Positions 49,772-59,252 of a stretch of DNA of 64,000 nt are shown here, piece after piece. Position 1 is the first letter of the stretch; each line of letters starts with the position of its first letter. The DNA is from Clostridiales bacterium (GTDB lineage Bacteria; Bacillota; Clostridia; Oscillospirales; CAG-272). The DNA is taken from positions 1 to 64,000 of the forward strand of contig JAAWDG010000011.1 of the NCBI GenBank assembly GCA_022793655.1. Reading direction: 5' to 3'. The notes under the pieces were generated by a model. That model was given only the letters and a program-made list of their open reading frames with translations. It was not told the DNA's origin and ran no database searches. The position numbers and the translations under genes are program-made.

Positions 49772-50943
49772 AAAAGGATAAACAAAAATCCGTATTGGCT
49801 AAAGAACCGCTTTTTCGCCTTTCTCGCCGGGCGCAGATGGTTTGGTATAAAGCGTGGTTGATTCGTGCTGTGGCTTTGTGTATCGCTTTAATACTAAGCG
49901 CGCTTTTGATATATGCGATCACGAAAATGAATCCGTTCAAAGTATATGGCACCATGTTGAAAGGTGCTTTTGGTGATTCACTGTTTGTTAAGAGGGCCGG
50001 CCACCTGTCATTAAACCGTACGGCATGGACTACCCTTAGGGATGTCATGACCCTTCTTTGCATCAGCGTGGGTCTGGCGCCTGCTTTTAAAATGCGCTTT
50101 TGGAACTGTGGTGCCGAGGGACAAGTGTTAGTGGGCGGTATCGCTACCGCGGGCATTATGATCTATTTTGGCGGCACGCTGCCTACCCCCTTGCTCTTTG
50201 CTTGTATGGCCGGTGCCAGCCTTTTGGCCGGCGCGGTGTGGGGGCTGATTCCAGCCTTGTTTAAGGCGAAATGGAATACAAATGAGACCCTTTTCACACT
50301 CATGATGAATTATATCGCCATTCAGCTTACCTCTTATTTTGTAGCGATGTGGGAAAATCCATATGGCTCGAATACGGTAGGGGTAATTAATCGAGATACC
50401 AAGATTGGCTGGCTGCCTAATTTTTTCTCGTCCGGTGCTAATAACGATTTTATGTGGAATGTAATCATTGTCAGCGCGCTCACGATTGCCATGTTTATCT
50501 ATTTAAAGAAAAGCAAGCAGGGGTACGAGATCGCCGTTGTAGGTGAAAGTGAGAATACGGCAAAATACGCGGGTATTAACGTGAAAAAAGTGATCATTCG
50601 CACCATGTTGCTTTCAGGAGCCGTGTGTGGTTTGGCCGGTTTTATTGCAGTGAGTGGTTCAAGTCATACCATTTCGACTGCTACCGCAGGGGGGCGTGGC
50701 TTTACAGCGATCATTGTGGCATGGCTTTCTAAATTCAATACCTTCGTTATGGCATTTGCCTCTCTTTTAATTGTGTTTTTGGAGACAGGCGCAAATGAAA
50801 TTGCTTCTCAGTATAATTTTAATACCTATGCTTCTAAGATGGTAGAGGGCATTATTCTTTTCTTTATTATCGGTTGTGAGTTTTTTATACAGTATAAGGT
50901 GCATTTGCGTGTGAAGCGTGATACTAAGGAGGTGGCCGACTAA
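49768..50943 (+). CDS. ABC transporter permease (nucleoside/BMP type)
   Basis: Multi-TM BPD_transp_2 family; operon with the BMP and ATPase genes. Confidence 0.9.
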   Translation: MKKDKQKSVLAKEPLFRLSRRAQMVWYKAWLIRAVALCIALILSALLIYAITKMNPFKVYGTMLKGAFGDSLFVKRAGHLSLNRTAWTTLRDVMTLLCISVGLAPAFKMRFWNCGAEGQVLVGGIATAGIMIYFGGTLPTPLLFACMAGASLLAGAVWGLIPALFKAKWNTNETLFTLMMNYIAIQLTSYFVAMWENPYGSNTVGVINRDTKIGWLPNFFSSGANNDFMWNVIIVSALTIAMFIYLKKSKQGYEIAVVGESENTAKYAGINVKKVIIRTMLLSGAVCGLAGFIAVSGSSHTISTATAGGRGFTAIIVAWLSKFNTFVMAFASLLIVFLETGANEIASQYNFNTYASKMVEGIILFFIIGCEFFIQYKVHLRVKRDTKEVAD

Positions 50944-52070
50944 TGGATTCTATCATTGCGTGGCTGCAAGCAGCTATTGCTTTTGGTACGGTAATTTTAT
51001 TTGGATGCATGGGCGAAATTTTAACCGAGCGTTCGGGCAATTTGAATTTGGGCGTACCAGGACTTATGTATTTTGGCGGTATTGCCTCTTTAACGGGCGT
51101 GTTTTTATATCAGAATGCGGTGCAGGCGGCTATTCAAGCGCAAATAGAGGCTTTTACTGCCACAGGCGGCGCAGCACAGGATTGGCGCCCAACGGGAATG
51201 TTTTCGCTTTTGGTTCAGCAAAATGCTTCTGCCTCGGCTACACAATATTGGGATGCTAATGGCGTGCTTGGCATAGTGATTGCCTTGGTGTGTGGTTTTA
51301 GCGCGGCGGCGCTTGGAGGTTTGCTCTATAGCTTTATTACCATTACGCTGCGGGCCAACCAAAATGTGACTGGCTTGACACTGACTATTTTTGGCACTGG
51401 CGTAGCTAACTTTTTTGGCGGTTCGCTCGTAAAACTCTCGGGCGGTGTGGGACAAATTTCGGTGGCAACCACCAGCCAGGCTTTCAGAACAGGCTTGCCT
51501 TGGCTTTCTTCACAAGGCGTCATTGGTAAAGTGCTTTTTTCGTATGGATTTTTGGTATATGCGGCGGTTATTTTGGCGATATTGCTTCATCTCTTTTTGT
51601 TTAAAACGCGCAAGGGCCTCAATTTACGAGCTGTTGGCGAAAATCCGGCTACAGCCGATGCAGCAGGGCTTTCCATTACCAAGCATAAATATTTGGCCAC
51701 CTGCCTTGGCGCTGGTATTACAGGCCTTGGCGGAGTCTATTATGTCATGGACTATATTAAGGGGACTTGGGCGAATGACGGCACCATTGAAAAACTTGGC
51801 TGGTTAGCCGTGGCGCTGGTTATTTTTGCTACATGGAAATCGGTGCATGCTATTTGGGGCGCCTATGTTTTTGGATTTTTGTATTGGGCTTATTATTACG
51901 TGCCAAAGGTGTTCCCGTTTATTCAACTTTCCCGAAAAAGCAGCGAGTTATTTAACATGCTGCCCTATGCCGTGACGATTTTGGTTCTGATTGTGGTGAG
52001 TTTACGCCGTAAAAAAGAAAATCAAGGGCCGGGTTCTTTGGGTTTACCTTATTTTAGAGAAGAACGATAA
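50943..52070 (+). CDS. ABC transporter permease (nucleoside/BMP type)
   Basis: Multi-TM BPD_transp_2 family; GEILTERSGNLNLGVPG motif. Confidence 0.9.
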   Translation: MDSIIAWLQAAIAFGTVILFGCMGEILTERSGNLNLGVPGLMYFGGIASLTGVFLYQNAVQAAIQAQIEAFTATGGAAQDWRPTGMFSLLVQQNASASATQYWDANGVLGIVIALVCGFSAAALGGLLYSFITITLRANQNVTGLTLTIFGTGVANFFGGSLVKLSGGVGQISVATTSQAFRTGLPWLSSQGVIGKVLFSYGFLVYAAVILAILLHLFLFKTRKGLNLRAVGENPATADAAGLSITKHKYLATCLGAGITGLGGVYYVMDYIKGTWANDGTIEKLGWLAVALVIFATWKSVHAIWGAYVFGFLYWAYYYVPKVFPFIQLSRKSSELFNMLPYAVTILVLIVVSLRRKKENQGPGSLGLPYFREER

Positions 52071-52213
52071 TATATTTTAACTTTAGCCAGGCAAGAAGCG
52101 ATTGTTAAGACCGCTTCTTGCTTTTTCTTTCCCCCTTTTATTACCAATTCATTTTTTGTTTATGCTTTGTACCTGCCGTCAATACTTGTTATAGTAACCT
52201 TTGGGAGTGTAAC

Positions 52214-53008
52214 ATGTATTATAGCAAGGTAGAAATATGCGGGGTGAATACGGCGAAACTGCCGACTTTAACCGATAAAGAGAAAATAGAATTGCTGCAA
52301 AAAGCGCAGTCCGGCGATGAGTGTGCCAGAGAACGGTTGATCAGCGGAAACTTGCGATTGGTGCTGTCTGTGATACAGCGTTTTTCGGCACGGGGTGAAA
52401 ATCCAGATGATTTATTTCAAGTGGGTTGCGTAGGGCTGATTAAATCCATTGACAATTTTAATACTGAATTAGATGTAAAATTCTCAACTTATGCCGTACC
52501 AATGATTATTGGCGAGATTCGGCGTTATTTGCGGGATAATAATTCCATTCGCGTCAGCCGATCAGTGCGTGATTTAGCCTACCGCGCGTTAAGTGCGCGG
52601 GATGTATTGTCTAAAAAGATGGCGAAGGAGCCGACCGTAGAGGAAATTACCAAACAAATTATAGAAGAAGGGTTCGATTGTACGTCAGAGGATGTCGCTG
52701 CAGCCTTAGAGGCGATTATTGAACCGGTTTCGTTGTTTGATCCTGTCTATAACGATGGTTCTTCTGGCGAGACGCTCTATGTGATGGATCAAGTCAAAGA
52801 CGCCGAGAATACCGATGAAAGCTGGCTTGAGAATATTGCTATTAATGAAGCTATGAAAAAATTGGGCGAGCGGGAGCGTTCAATCATTGACAAACGCTAT
52901 TATAAGGGAAAAACACAAATGGAAATTGCCGATGAAATGGGCATTTCCCAAGCGCAGGTTTCCAGATTAGAAAAAGGGGCGCTTTCACGTATTCGCAAAA
53001 GTCTGTAG
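52214..53008 (+). CDS. sigG: Sporulation sigma factor SigG
   Basis: MYYSKVEICGVNTAKLPTL... is the SigG-type N-terminus; regions 2-4 present. Confidence 0.92.
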   Translation: MYYSKVEICGVNTAKLPTLTDKEKIELLQKAQSGDECARERLISGNLRLVLSVIQRFSARGENPDDLFQVGCVGLIKSIDNFNTELDVKFSTYAVPMIIGEIRRYLRDNNSIRVSRSVRDLAYRALSARDVLSKKMAKEPTVEEITKQIIEEGFDCTSEDVAAALEAIIEPVSLFDPVYNDGSSGETLYVMDQVKDAENTDESWLENIAINEAMKKLGERERSIIDKRYYKGKTQMEIADEMGISQAQVSRLEKGALSRIRKSL

Positions 53009-53049
53009 TCTTGACAGGGAATCCAAAATAGCATATAATAAGAAAAAAA

Positions 53050-53098
53050 GAGGCTGCTAATGGAATCAGCCTCTTCTTTGAGTAAGAAAGCGAATGAA
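53050..53098 (+). terminator. Terminator after sigG
   Basis: AGAGGCTGctaatggaatCAGCCTCTTCTTT. Confidence 0.65.
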
Positions 53099-53101
53099 AG
53101 C

Positions 53102-53881
53102 ATGATTTTTGCAGCGGATATTGGCAATTCCAGCATTTCGGTGGGGATTTATACGCAAGAGGGTACCCTTGCGCTGAGTTTTAAACTCTCTTGTGACCGT
53201 GCTAAAAGTGAAGATGAATATGCGGTCATGCTGAAAAATATCTTTGATATCTATGCTTTTGAGCAAACATTGGTGCATCATGTCATTATCGGCTCGGTTG
53301 TGCCGGCGCTTACGTTTGTGCTTTGCTCGGCGACACAAAAATTGTTTAAAGGCGTAAGGCCGCTTGTGGTGGGGCCAGGCATTAAAACTTCGCTTGATAT
53401 CAAAGTGGATCATCCGTCTGAATTAGGAGCCGATATTGTGGCGAATGCGGTGGCGGCTATCAAGCGCTTTCCCGCCCCGATTGCGATTGTCGATTTGGGC
53501 ACAGCGACTACGGTTACCGTCATTAACAAGAAAAAGCAGCTCACCGATGTGTTTATTTACCCGGGTGTTCAGTCATCCCTTCGTGCGGTGAGCAGTGACG
53601 CGGCCGAGTTGCCGCAGATTGCTTTGTCGGAACCGAAAGCTTTTGCGGGTAAAAACACAGCGGTGAGTATGAATGCAGGTATTTTATATGCCAATGCCTT
53701 TGCCGTAGATGGCTTTATAAAGAAAATAAAATTGACTTATCAGATGGAGAAACTCAGTGTAGTGGCCACCGGCGGCATGGCTGAACTTGTGACGCCGATT
53801 TGCGAAACACTCGTTACGGTGCGTAAGCATTTAACCTTAAAAGGACTCTACTATATTTACTTAAAAAACAGTACAAACTGA
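53102..53881 (+). CDS. coaX: Type III pantothenate kinase
   Basis: MIFAADIGNSSISVGIY; DLGTATTVTVI; GADIVANAVAA. Confidence 0.94.
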   Translation: MIFAADIGNSSISVGIYTQEGTLALSFKLSCDRAKSEDEYAVMLKNIFDIYAFEQTLVHHVIIGSVVPALTFVLCSATQKLFKGVRPLVVGPGIKTSLDIKVDHPSELGADIVANAVAAIKRFPAPIAIVDLGTATTVTVINKKKQLTDVFIYPGVQSSLRAVSSDAAELPQIALSEPKAFAGKNTAVSMNAGILYANAFAVDGFIKKIKLTYQMEKLSVVATGGMAELVTPICETLVTVRKHLTLKGLYYIYLKNSTN

Positions 53882-53976
53882 CTGAAGCTGCACCCAGTGG
53901 GGCGGTATTTGGTCTTTTGTAAATAAATTTTTGTACGCTGTATCCAGAAAGTGGAACGGCAGTAAGGAGGCCTATT

Positions 53977-54564
53977 ATGGCAACAAACACACAAGCAAAA
54001 ACAATGAAAATGGTGCAGATGGCACTGCTCGCCGCGATTGTGGTGGTATTGCAGCTGTTAAGCTACTCCATCAAACTGGGGACGTTTAATTTGACGTTGG
54101 TTTTAATCCCTGTGGTATTAGGCGCTGTTTTGTTTGGCCCAAAAGAAGGGGCGTTTTTAGGCGGCGTTTTTGGGGTGGTCGTATTGATCGCCTGTATTTC
54201 CGGCATGGATGCCGGCGGTAATATACTGTGGAATGTCAATCCCTTTTTAACAGCCGTTGTTTGTATACTAAAGGGCGCAGCAGGCGGTCTTGTTTCTGCC
54301 TTAGTTTATCGGGCACTGTCTAAAACAAATGATTTTGTAGGAACTATGGCAGCGGCGATCGTGTGTCCGGTTGTGAATACAGGTTTATTTTGTCTTTGCC
54401 TGTTTCTCTTTTTCCGTGATACGCTTACGGCTTGGGCCGGTGGAAACGATCTTGTGACTTATATTTTTGTTTCTTTAATTGGCGTTAACTTTTTGATTGA
54501 ACTCGGCGTGAACGTTGTGTTTGGACCGGCGATTAAAACAATCTTAAAAGCAATTAAAAAATGA
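53977..54564 (+). CDS. ECF transporter S component (pantothenate-type candidate)
   Basis: Six-TM ECF S-type protein LGTFNLTLVLIPVVLGAVLFGPKEGAFLGGVFG; adjacent to coaX. Confidence 0.85.
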   Translation: MATNTQAKTMKMVQMALLAAIVVVLQLLSYSIKLGTFNLTLVLIPVVLGAVLFGPKEGAFLGGVFGVVVLIACISGMDAGGNILWNVNPFLTAVVCILKGAAGGLVSALVYRALSKTNDFVGTMAAAIVCPVVNTGLFCLCLFLFFRDTLTAWAGGNDLVTYIFVSLIGVNFLIELGVNVVFGPAIKTILKAIKK

Positions 54565-54696
54565 GATTGACTTGAAAAAATTTACATGAATAAGCGGCAG
54601 GAAAATGTCCTGCCGTTTATTTTCTCTGTTTACATAAATATACAGATGTGGCTAACCGTATGTAAATACGAGAACCAAAAGAAAATGGGAGGAGCC

Positions 54697-55191
54697 GTGG
54701 AAAAAATAATTGTGATTGGATGTCCTGGTGCAGGCAAAAGCACTTTTGCCAGAGGTTTAAGAGAGCGAACAGGGCTGCCTCTCTATTATTTAGATAGGAT
54801 CTGGCATAAGCCAGACCGCACCAATGTGTCAAGAGAAGAATTTGACGCACAGCTGAAAACGATGATAGCAGGGGAGCGGTGGATTATTGACGGCAATTAT
54901 ATACGCACGATGGAAATGCGTCTCGAAGCGTGCGATACGGTGTTTTTCTTAGATTATCCGCTTGCGCTTTGTCTGGCGGGTGTAGAGGCTCGTATTGGCA
55001 AGCCGCGGGAGGATATGCCCTGGATAGAAACAGAATTTGATGAAGAGTTCAAACAATGGATACTTGATTTTTCTGAAACGCAACGGCCAAAGATCATGGA
55101 TTTAATAGCAAAATATCAAAAAGAGAAACATATTATGATTTTTACTTCCAGAGAAGAGGCGGATCAATATTTAACTGCATTATTATCGTAA
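54697..55191 (+). CDS. P-loop nucleoside kinase-like (FlaR / topology modulation) protein
   Basis: IIVIGCPGAGKSTFARGLRERTGLPLYYLDRIWHKPD; GTG start after GGGAGG RBS. Confidence 0.85.
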   Translation: MEKIIVIGCPGAGKSTFARGLRERTGLPLYYLDRIWHKPDRTNVSREEFDAQLKTMIAGERWIIDGNYIRTMEMRLEACDTVFFLDYPLALCLAGVEARIGKPREDMPWIETEFDEEFKQWILDFSETQRPKIMDLIAKYQKEKHIMIFTSREEADQYLTALLS

Positions 55192-55224
55192 ACAAAAAAG
55201 ACGCTTTTAAAAAGCGTCTTTTTT
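55192..55224. terminator. Bidirectional terminator
   Basis: AAAAAAGACGCTTTTaaAAAGCGTCTTTTTTA. Confidence 0.85.
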
Positions 55225-55235
55225 ATGGGATTTTA

Positions 55236-56099
55236 TTACCGTACCGAACCATAATAGAATAAAGCTAACGTGCCGGGTCCTGAGTGTGCGCCGATGACTG
55301 GTCCTACCGGATTAATTTCGATGCGCTCGGGATGAAAATGCTCCTCAATCATGTCGGCTAAGCTCTGCGCGTCCTCGATACAATCGCCGTGTGAAATGAA
55401 AACGGTTTTGTACTTTTCCATACGGGCGGTTTCTTTCATTTTGTCAAACATGGCGATAATCGATTGTTTTCGCCCTCTGGCTTTCCCAATATTGATGAGC
55501 CGTCCCTCGTCGTCTACATGCAAAACTGGCTTAACGCCCAACATGGAACCAACAATCGCCGTCGCTGCGTTGACGCGTCCACCTCTTTTTAAGAAAAACA
55601 GATCGTCCACCGTAAACTGGTGACAGATATGCAGTTTGTTTTCTTCACAAAAACGGGATACTTCGTCAATTTCGCATCCTTCATCTCTCATTTTGGCTGC
55701 ATAATAGATGAGCAGGCCTTGCCCTAAAGAGGCGCATAAGGAATCAACCGTGCAGATTTTACGGTCGGGAAATTCAGACGCCAGCTCATCGGCGGCTAAT
55801 TTACCATTATTGTAGGTGGCTGAGAGGGCAGAGGAAAAGCCGATATATAAAATATCGTTGCCGGATTCAAGGCTTTTTTTCATTTCGTCTTTAAAACATC
55901 CCATGTTTACAGCAGAGGTCTTGGCGCTTTTCTTGTTTCTGAGTTCGGCATAAAACTGTTTAATATCGACCTGATCATTTGGCTTTGCCGGCTGGTCTTC
56001 TACAATGACATCTAACTGCAATACATGTAAAGACAATTCTTGAATCATTTCTTGGCTCATATCGCAGGAAGAATCGGTAAAAATTTCGAATTTGTTCAT
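55236..56099 (-). CDS. DegV-family fatty-acid-binding protein
   Basis: IFTDSSCDMSQEMI; TVDSLCASLGQGLLIYYAAK; GPVIGAHSGPGTLALFYYG. Confidence 0.94.
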   Translation of the reverse strand: MNKFEIFTDSSCDMSQEMIQELSLHVLQLDVIVEDQPAKPNDQVDIKQFYAELRNKKSAKTSAVNMGCFKDEMKKSLESGNDILYIGFSSALSATYNNGKLAADELASEFPDRKICTVDSLCASLGQGLLIYYAAKMRDEGCEIDEVSRFCEENKLHICHQFTVDDLFFLKRGGRVNAATAIVGSMLGVKPVLHVDDEGRLINIGKARGRKQSIIAMFDKMKETARMEKYKTVFISHGDCIEDAQSLADMIEEHFHPERIEINPVGPVIGAHSGPGTLALFYYGSVR

Positions 56100-56268
56100 A
56101 GGCGTAAAGTCCTTTCTGTGAAATATAGTGATTGAAAAAACAGAATATTTATGGTAAGATAATTATAATATATTATGCGGTTTTGATTCAATAACAATTT
56201 TGTAAAATCGCTCTATTTTAGCAAAGAGAGTTTCTACTGATGGTAGAATGCGGTGATATAAGGAAATA

Positions 56269-56859
56269 ATGGACGAAACAACGATTAAAAAAACGATTGC
56301 AGAAAATATAGCATATTATCGAAAAAAGATTGGCTTGACACAATCAGAACTTTCCGAGAAGATTAATTATTCAGATAAATCAGTTTCAAAATGGGAGAGG
56401 GGCGATGGCCTGCCCGATGTGCTTGTGTTAAGCGAATTAGCCGAATTGTATGGCGTCACCTTAAATGATTTGGTTTCAGCCGGTCATAAAAAAGATCCAG
56501 CGAAAAGGCGAACGCGTATAAGAGTTTTTATTACGCTTTTGTCAGCGGGTCTGCCGTGGTTAGTGGCGGCCGTTGTTTATTTTATTATCAAGTTAGCTGC
56601 ACCGGAATATGCCTATGCAGAGCATTTTTTTCTCTATGCGATTGCTGTCTGCGGCATTGTCTCCACCGTTTTAACGACTCTTTGGTTTTCATATCTTTGG
56701 CAAATGTTATCAGTATCCATGATTGTGTGGGGCGTGGCGGTATCAGTTCACTTTACCTGTCGCATTCCGGAGGCGATTTATATTTACATTATAGCCGCGG
56801 TCATGCAGATTTTAACCTTGTTTTGGTTTACCATGAAAAAATTGGGTAATAAAAATTAG
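56269..56859 (+). CDS. XRE-family HTH regulator with C-terminal membrane domain
   Basis: IAYYRKKIGLTQSELSEKINYSDKSVSKWERGDGLPDVLVLSELAELYGVTLNDL; 4 TM segments. Confidence 0.92.
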   Translation: MDETTIKKTIAENIAYYRKKIGLTQSELSEKINYSDKSVSKWERGDGLPDVLVLSELAELYGVTLNDLVSAGHKKDPAKRRTRIRVFITLLSAGLPWLVAAVVYFIIKLAAPEYAYAEHFFLYAIAVCGIVSTVLTTLWFSYLWQMLSVSMIVWGVAVSVHFTCRIPEAIYIYIIAAVMQILTLFWFTMKKLGNKN

Positions 56860-56876
56860 AATGTAATAGGTAAAAA

Positions 56877-56912
56877 ACGACTTTTCTGCGATAGCAGAAA
56901 AGCCGTTTTTTT
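56877..56912. terminator. Terminator between convergent genes
   Basis: AACGACTTTTCTGCgataGCAGAAAAGCCGTTTTTTT. Confidence 0.8.
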
Positions 56913-56918
56913 AGTTCT

Positions 56919-58850
56919 TTACTTTATTTTATCATTGACTTCTTTTAGGGCTTTCTCAATGAAAGCGTCAACTGACATAGCGCCTAAATCTTCGCCTTTG
57001 CGGTTGCGTACCGAAACGGTGCCAGATTCCATTTCTTTTGCGCCGATAATCAGCATGTAAGGCAGCTTTTCAAGCTGTGCCTCACGAATTTTATAGCCAA
57101 TTTTTTCATTTCGATCGTCAACGCTAACTTTAAGTCCTATAGCCGTACAGCGGTTTGCAATTTCATGCGCGTAGTCAGCCTGTTCATCACCAATCGGCAG
57201 CAAACGAATTTGTTCAGGACTAAGCCACATGGGCAGTGCACCGGCATATTTTTCAATTAGCAGTGCCAAGGTTCTTTCGTAACAGCCGATGCTGGTACGG
57301 TGAATAATGTAAGGTGTTTTGGCTTTGCCATCCGAATCTGTATACTTCATGTCAAACTTTTCAGCTAAAAGCATGTCAATTTGAATGGTGATAATCGTAT
57401 CTTCTTTGCCATGGACGTTTTTCATTTGAATGTCAAGTTTGGGGCCGTAGAATGCAGCTTCACCAATGCCGATTTCATAGTCAATACCCATGTTGTCTAA
57501 AATCTTACCCATAACAGCTTGGGCATGATCCCATTGTTCGGTTGTTCCTTCAAATTTTTCTGTGTTCGTGGGATCCCATTGCGAGAAACGATAGGTACAG
57601 TCATCGGCAAGTCCCAGTGTTTCAAGCATATGTTTTGCTAATGCGAAACAGCCTTTAAATTCTTCTTCTAACTGGTCAGGGCGGATGATGAGATGCCCCT
57701 CTGAAATCGTGAACTGCCGCACCCGGATGAGGCCATGCATTTCACCTGAATCCTCATTACGGAATAGCGTAGAGGTTTCACCAAATCGCATGGGCAGATC
57801 ACGATAGGAGCGTTTGCGGTTTAAATATGCCTGGTATTGAAAAGGGCAGGTCATAGGTCGCAGGGCAAAACATTCTTTTGTTTCATCGTCTGGATCGCCT
57901 AAAATAAACATACCATCGCGGTAATGATCCCAGTGTCCTGAGATTTTATAGAGATCTCTTTTAGCCATGAAGGGTGTTTTGGTGAGCAGGTAGCCTCTTT
58001 TTTCCTCTTCATCCTCTACCCAGCGCTGCAATGTTTGAATGACTCTAGCGCCTTTAGGTAAGAGAATTGGCAAGCCTTGGCCAATTACCTCTGAAGTCAT
58101 GAAAAATTCAAGTTCACGTCCTAATTTATTGTGATCTCTTTTTTGTGCCTCTTCGACTTGTGTTAAATAGGCATTTAATTGATCTTTGGCTGGAAAGGCC
58201 GTGCCATAAATACGCTGCAGCTGCTTGTTTTTGGCGTTGCCTTCCCAATAAGCGCCTGTACACTGGGTTAGCTTCAGCGCTTTAATGGCACCCGTGGAAA
58301 ATAGGTGAGGACCTGCGCAAAGATCGATAAAATCTCCTTGTTTATAGAAGCTGATCTCTTCGCCTTCCGGCACTTTTTCAATTAATAATACTTTATAGGG
58401 TTCGCCTTTTTCCTGCATCAGTTTAATGGCCTCATCGCGGGGCAGGCAAAAGCGTTCTAAACGTTGATTTTCTTTGACGATTTTTTTCATTTCTGCTTCG
58501 ATTTTAGCAAGGATATCAGCCGAAAAGGGAACTTCTGAATCAAAGTCGTAATAGAATCCGTTGTCAATCGCAGGGCCAATGGTCAACTTTACTTCGGGAA
58601 ATAAACGTTTGACTGCTTGCGCCAATACATGAGAGGCGGTGTGCCAAAAAACTTTTTTGCCGCCGGTCGATGCAAAAGTAAGCGGAACAAGTTCGCAATC
58701 GGTATCAATGGTGGTTGTTAAATCACATGTTTTACCGTTTATTTCACAAGCAAGAATATCACGGCTGACCGGACCTTGCGAAGCAAGTGCTTCGTAAGCG
58801 GTAAGAGGCTGTTCGAAGCAAAGCTCTTTTTGTTCTACGTTGATTTTCAT
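56919..58850 (-). CDS. thrS: Threonyl-tRNA synthetase
   Basis: TGS domain, HTASHVLAQAVKRLFP, class II motifs MRFGETSTLFRNEDSGEMHGLIRVRQF. Confidence 0.97.
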   Translation of the reverse strand: MKINVEQKELCFEQPLTAYEALASQGPVSRDILACEINGKTCDLTTTIDTDCELVPLTFASTGGKKVFWHTASHVLAQAVKRLFPEVKLTIGPAIDNGFYYDFDSEVPFSADILAKIEAEMKKIVKENQRLERFCLPRDEAIKLMQEKGEPYKVLLIEKVPEGEEISFYKQGDFIDLCAGPHLFSTGAIKALKLTQCTGAYWEGNAKNKQLQRIYGTAFPAKDQLNAYLTQVEEAQKRDHNKLGRELEFFMTSEVIGQGLPILLPKGARVIQTLQRWVEDEEEKRGYLLTKTPFMAKRDLYKISGHWDHYRDGMFILGDPDDETKECFALRPMTCPFQYQAYLNRKRSYRDLPMRFGETSTLFRNEDSGEMHGLIRVRQFTISEGHLIIRPDQLEEEFKGCFALAKHMLETLGLADDCTYRFSQWDPTNTEKFEGTTEQWDHAQAVMGKILDNMGIDYEIGIGEAAFYGPKLDIQMKNVHGKEDTIITIQIDMLLAEKFDMKYTDSDGKAKTPYIIHRTSIGCYERTLALLIEKYAGALPMWLSPEQIRLLPIGDEQADYAHEIANRCTAIGLKVSVDDRNEKIGYKIREAQLEKLPYMLIIGAKEMESGTVSVRNRKGEDLGAMSVDAFIEKALKEVNDKIK

Positions 58851-58965
58851 GATGCATACTCCTTAATATAAAATAAACACCCCGGACACATGTGTCCGGG
58901 GTGTAGATTGCGGTATCGTTCAATCTGCACGGTTCCACCCGAGCTTTTCTCTCATTTCATATAAT

Positions 58966-59006
58966 GAAGACACCATAAAGCAAATACAAACATAACAAGG
59001 TGTCTT
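58966..59006 (-). repeat. 41-bp exact direct repeat, copy 1, inside the thrS T-box leader
   Basis: + strand GAAGACACCATAAAGCAAATACAAACATAACAAGGTGTCTT; termini AAGACACC/GGTGTCTT are inverted repeats. Confidence 0.97.
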
Positions 59007-59058
59007 CTTGAAAATTCACCGCTAAAGCAGTGCATTTTCCAACGCTTACTCGTTTAAC

Positions 59059-59099
59059 GAAGACACCATAAAGCAAATACAAACATAACAAGGTGTCTT
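59059..59099 (-). repeat. 41-bp exact direct repeat, copy 2, inside the thrS T-box leader
   Basis: Identical 41-mer to 58966-59006. Confidence 0.97.
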
Positions 59100-59216
59100 T
59101 ACGCTTTATGGTATAATATAAAAATGGTAAGTGGTATTTTTATAATGTCTACCGCGGTTTCACACCCACGCCGCTCTCTTGAGGCGACCTTTTATAAAAA
59201 CATATCTTACAATAGC

Positions 59217-59245
59217 ATCTTACCATATGCGTATTTTTTTGTCAA
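59217..59245 (-). promoter_or_regulatory. Promoter of the thrS leader
   Basis: Minus strand TTGACA (59245-59240), 17-nt spacer, TAAGAT (59222-59217). Confidence 0.8.
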
Positions 59246-59252
59246 GGGCGAG

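Larger units (their letters stand above)
58877..59210 (-). promoter_or_regulatory. T-box riboswitch leader of thrS with perfect terminator palindrome
   Basis: Minus strand: AGAGAGCGGCGTGGGTGTGAAACCGCGG (Stem I apical-like), candidate specifier ACC in AAATACCACTT, T-box AGCTCGGGTGGAACCGTGC, terminator ACACCCCGGACACATGTGTCCGGGGTGTTTATTTT. Confidence 0.88.
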
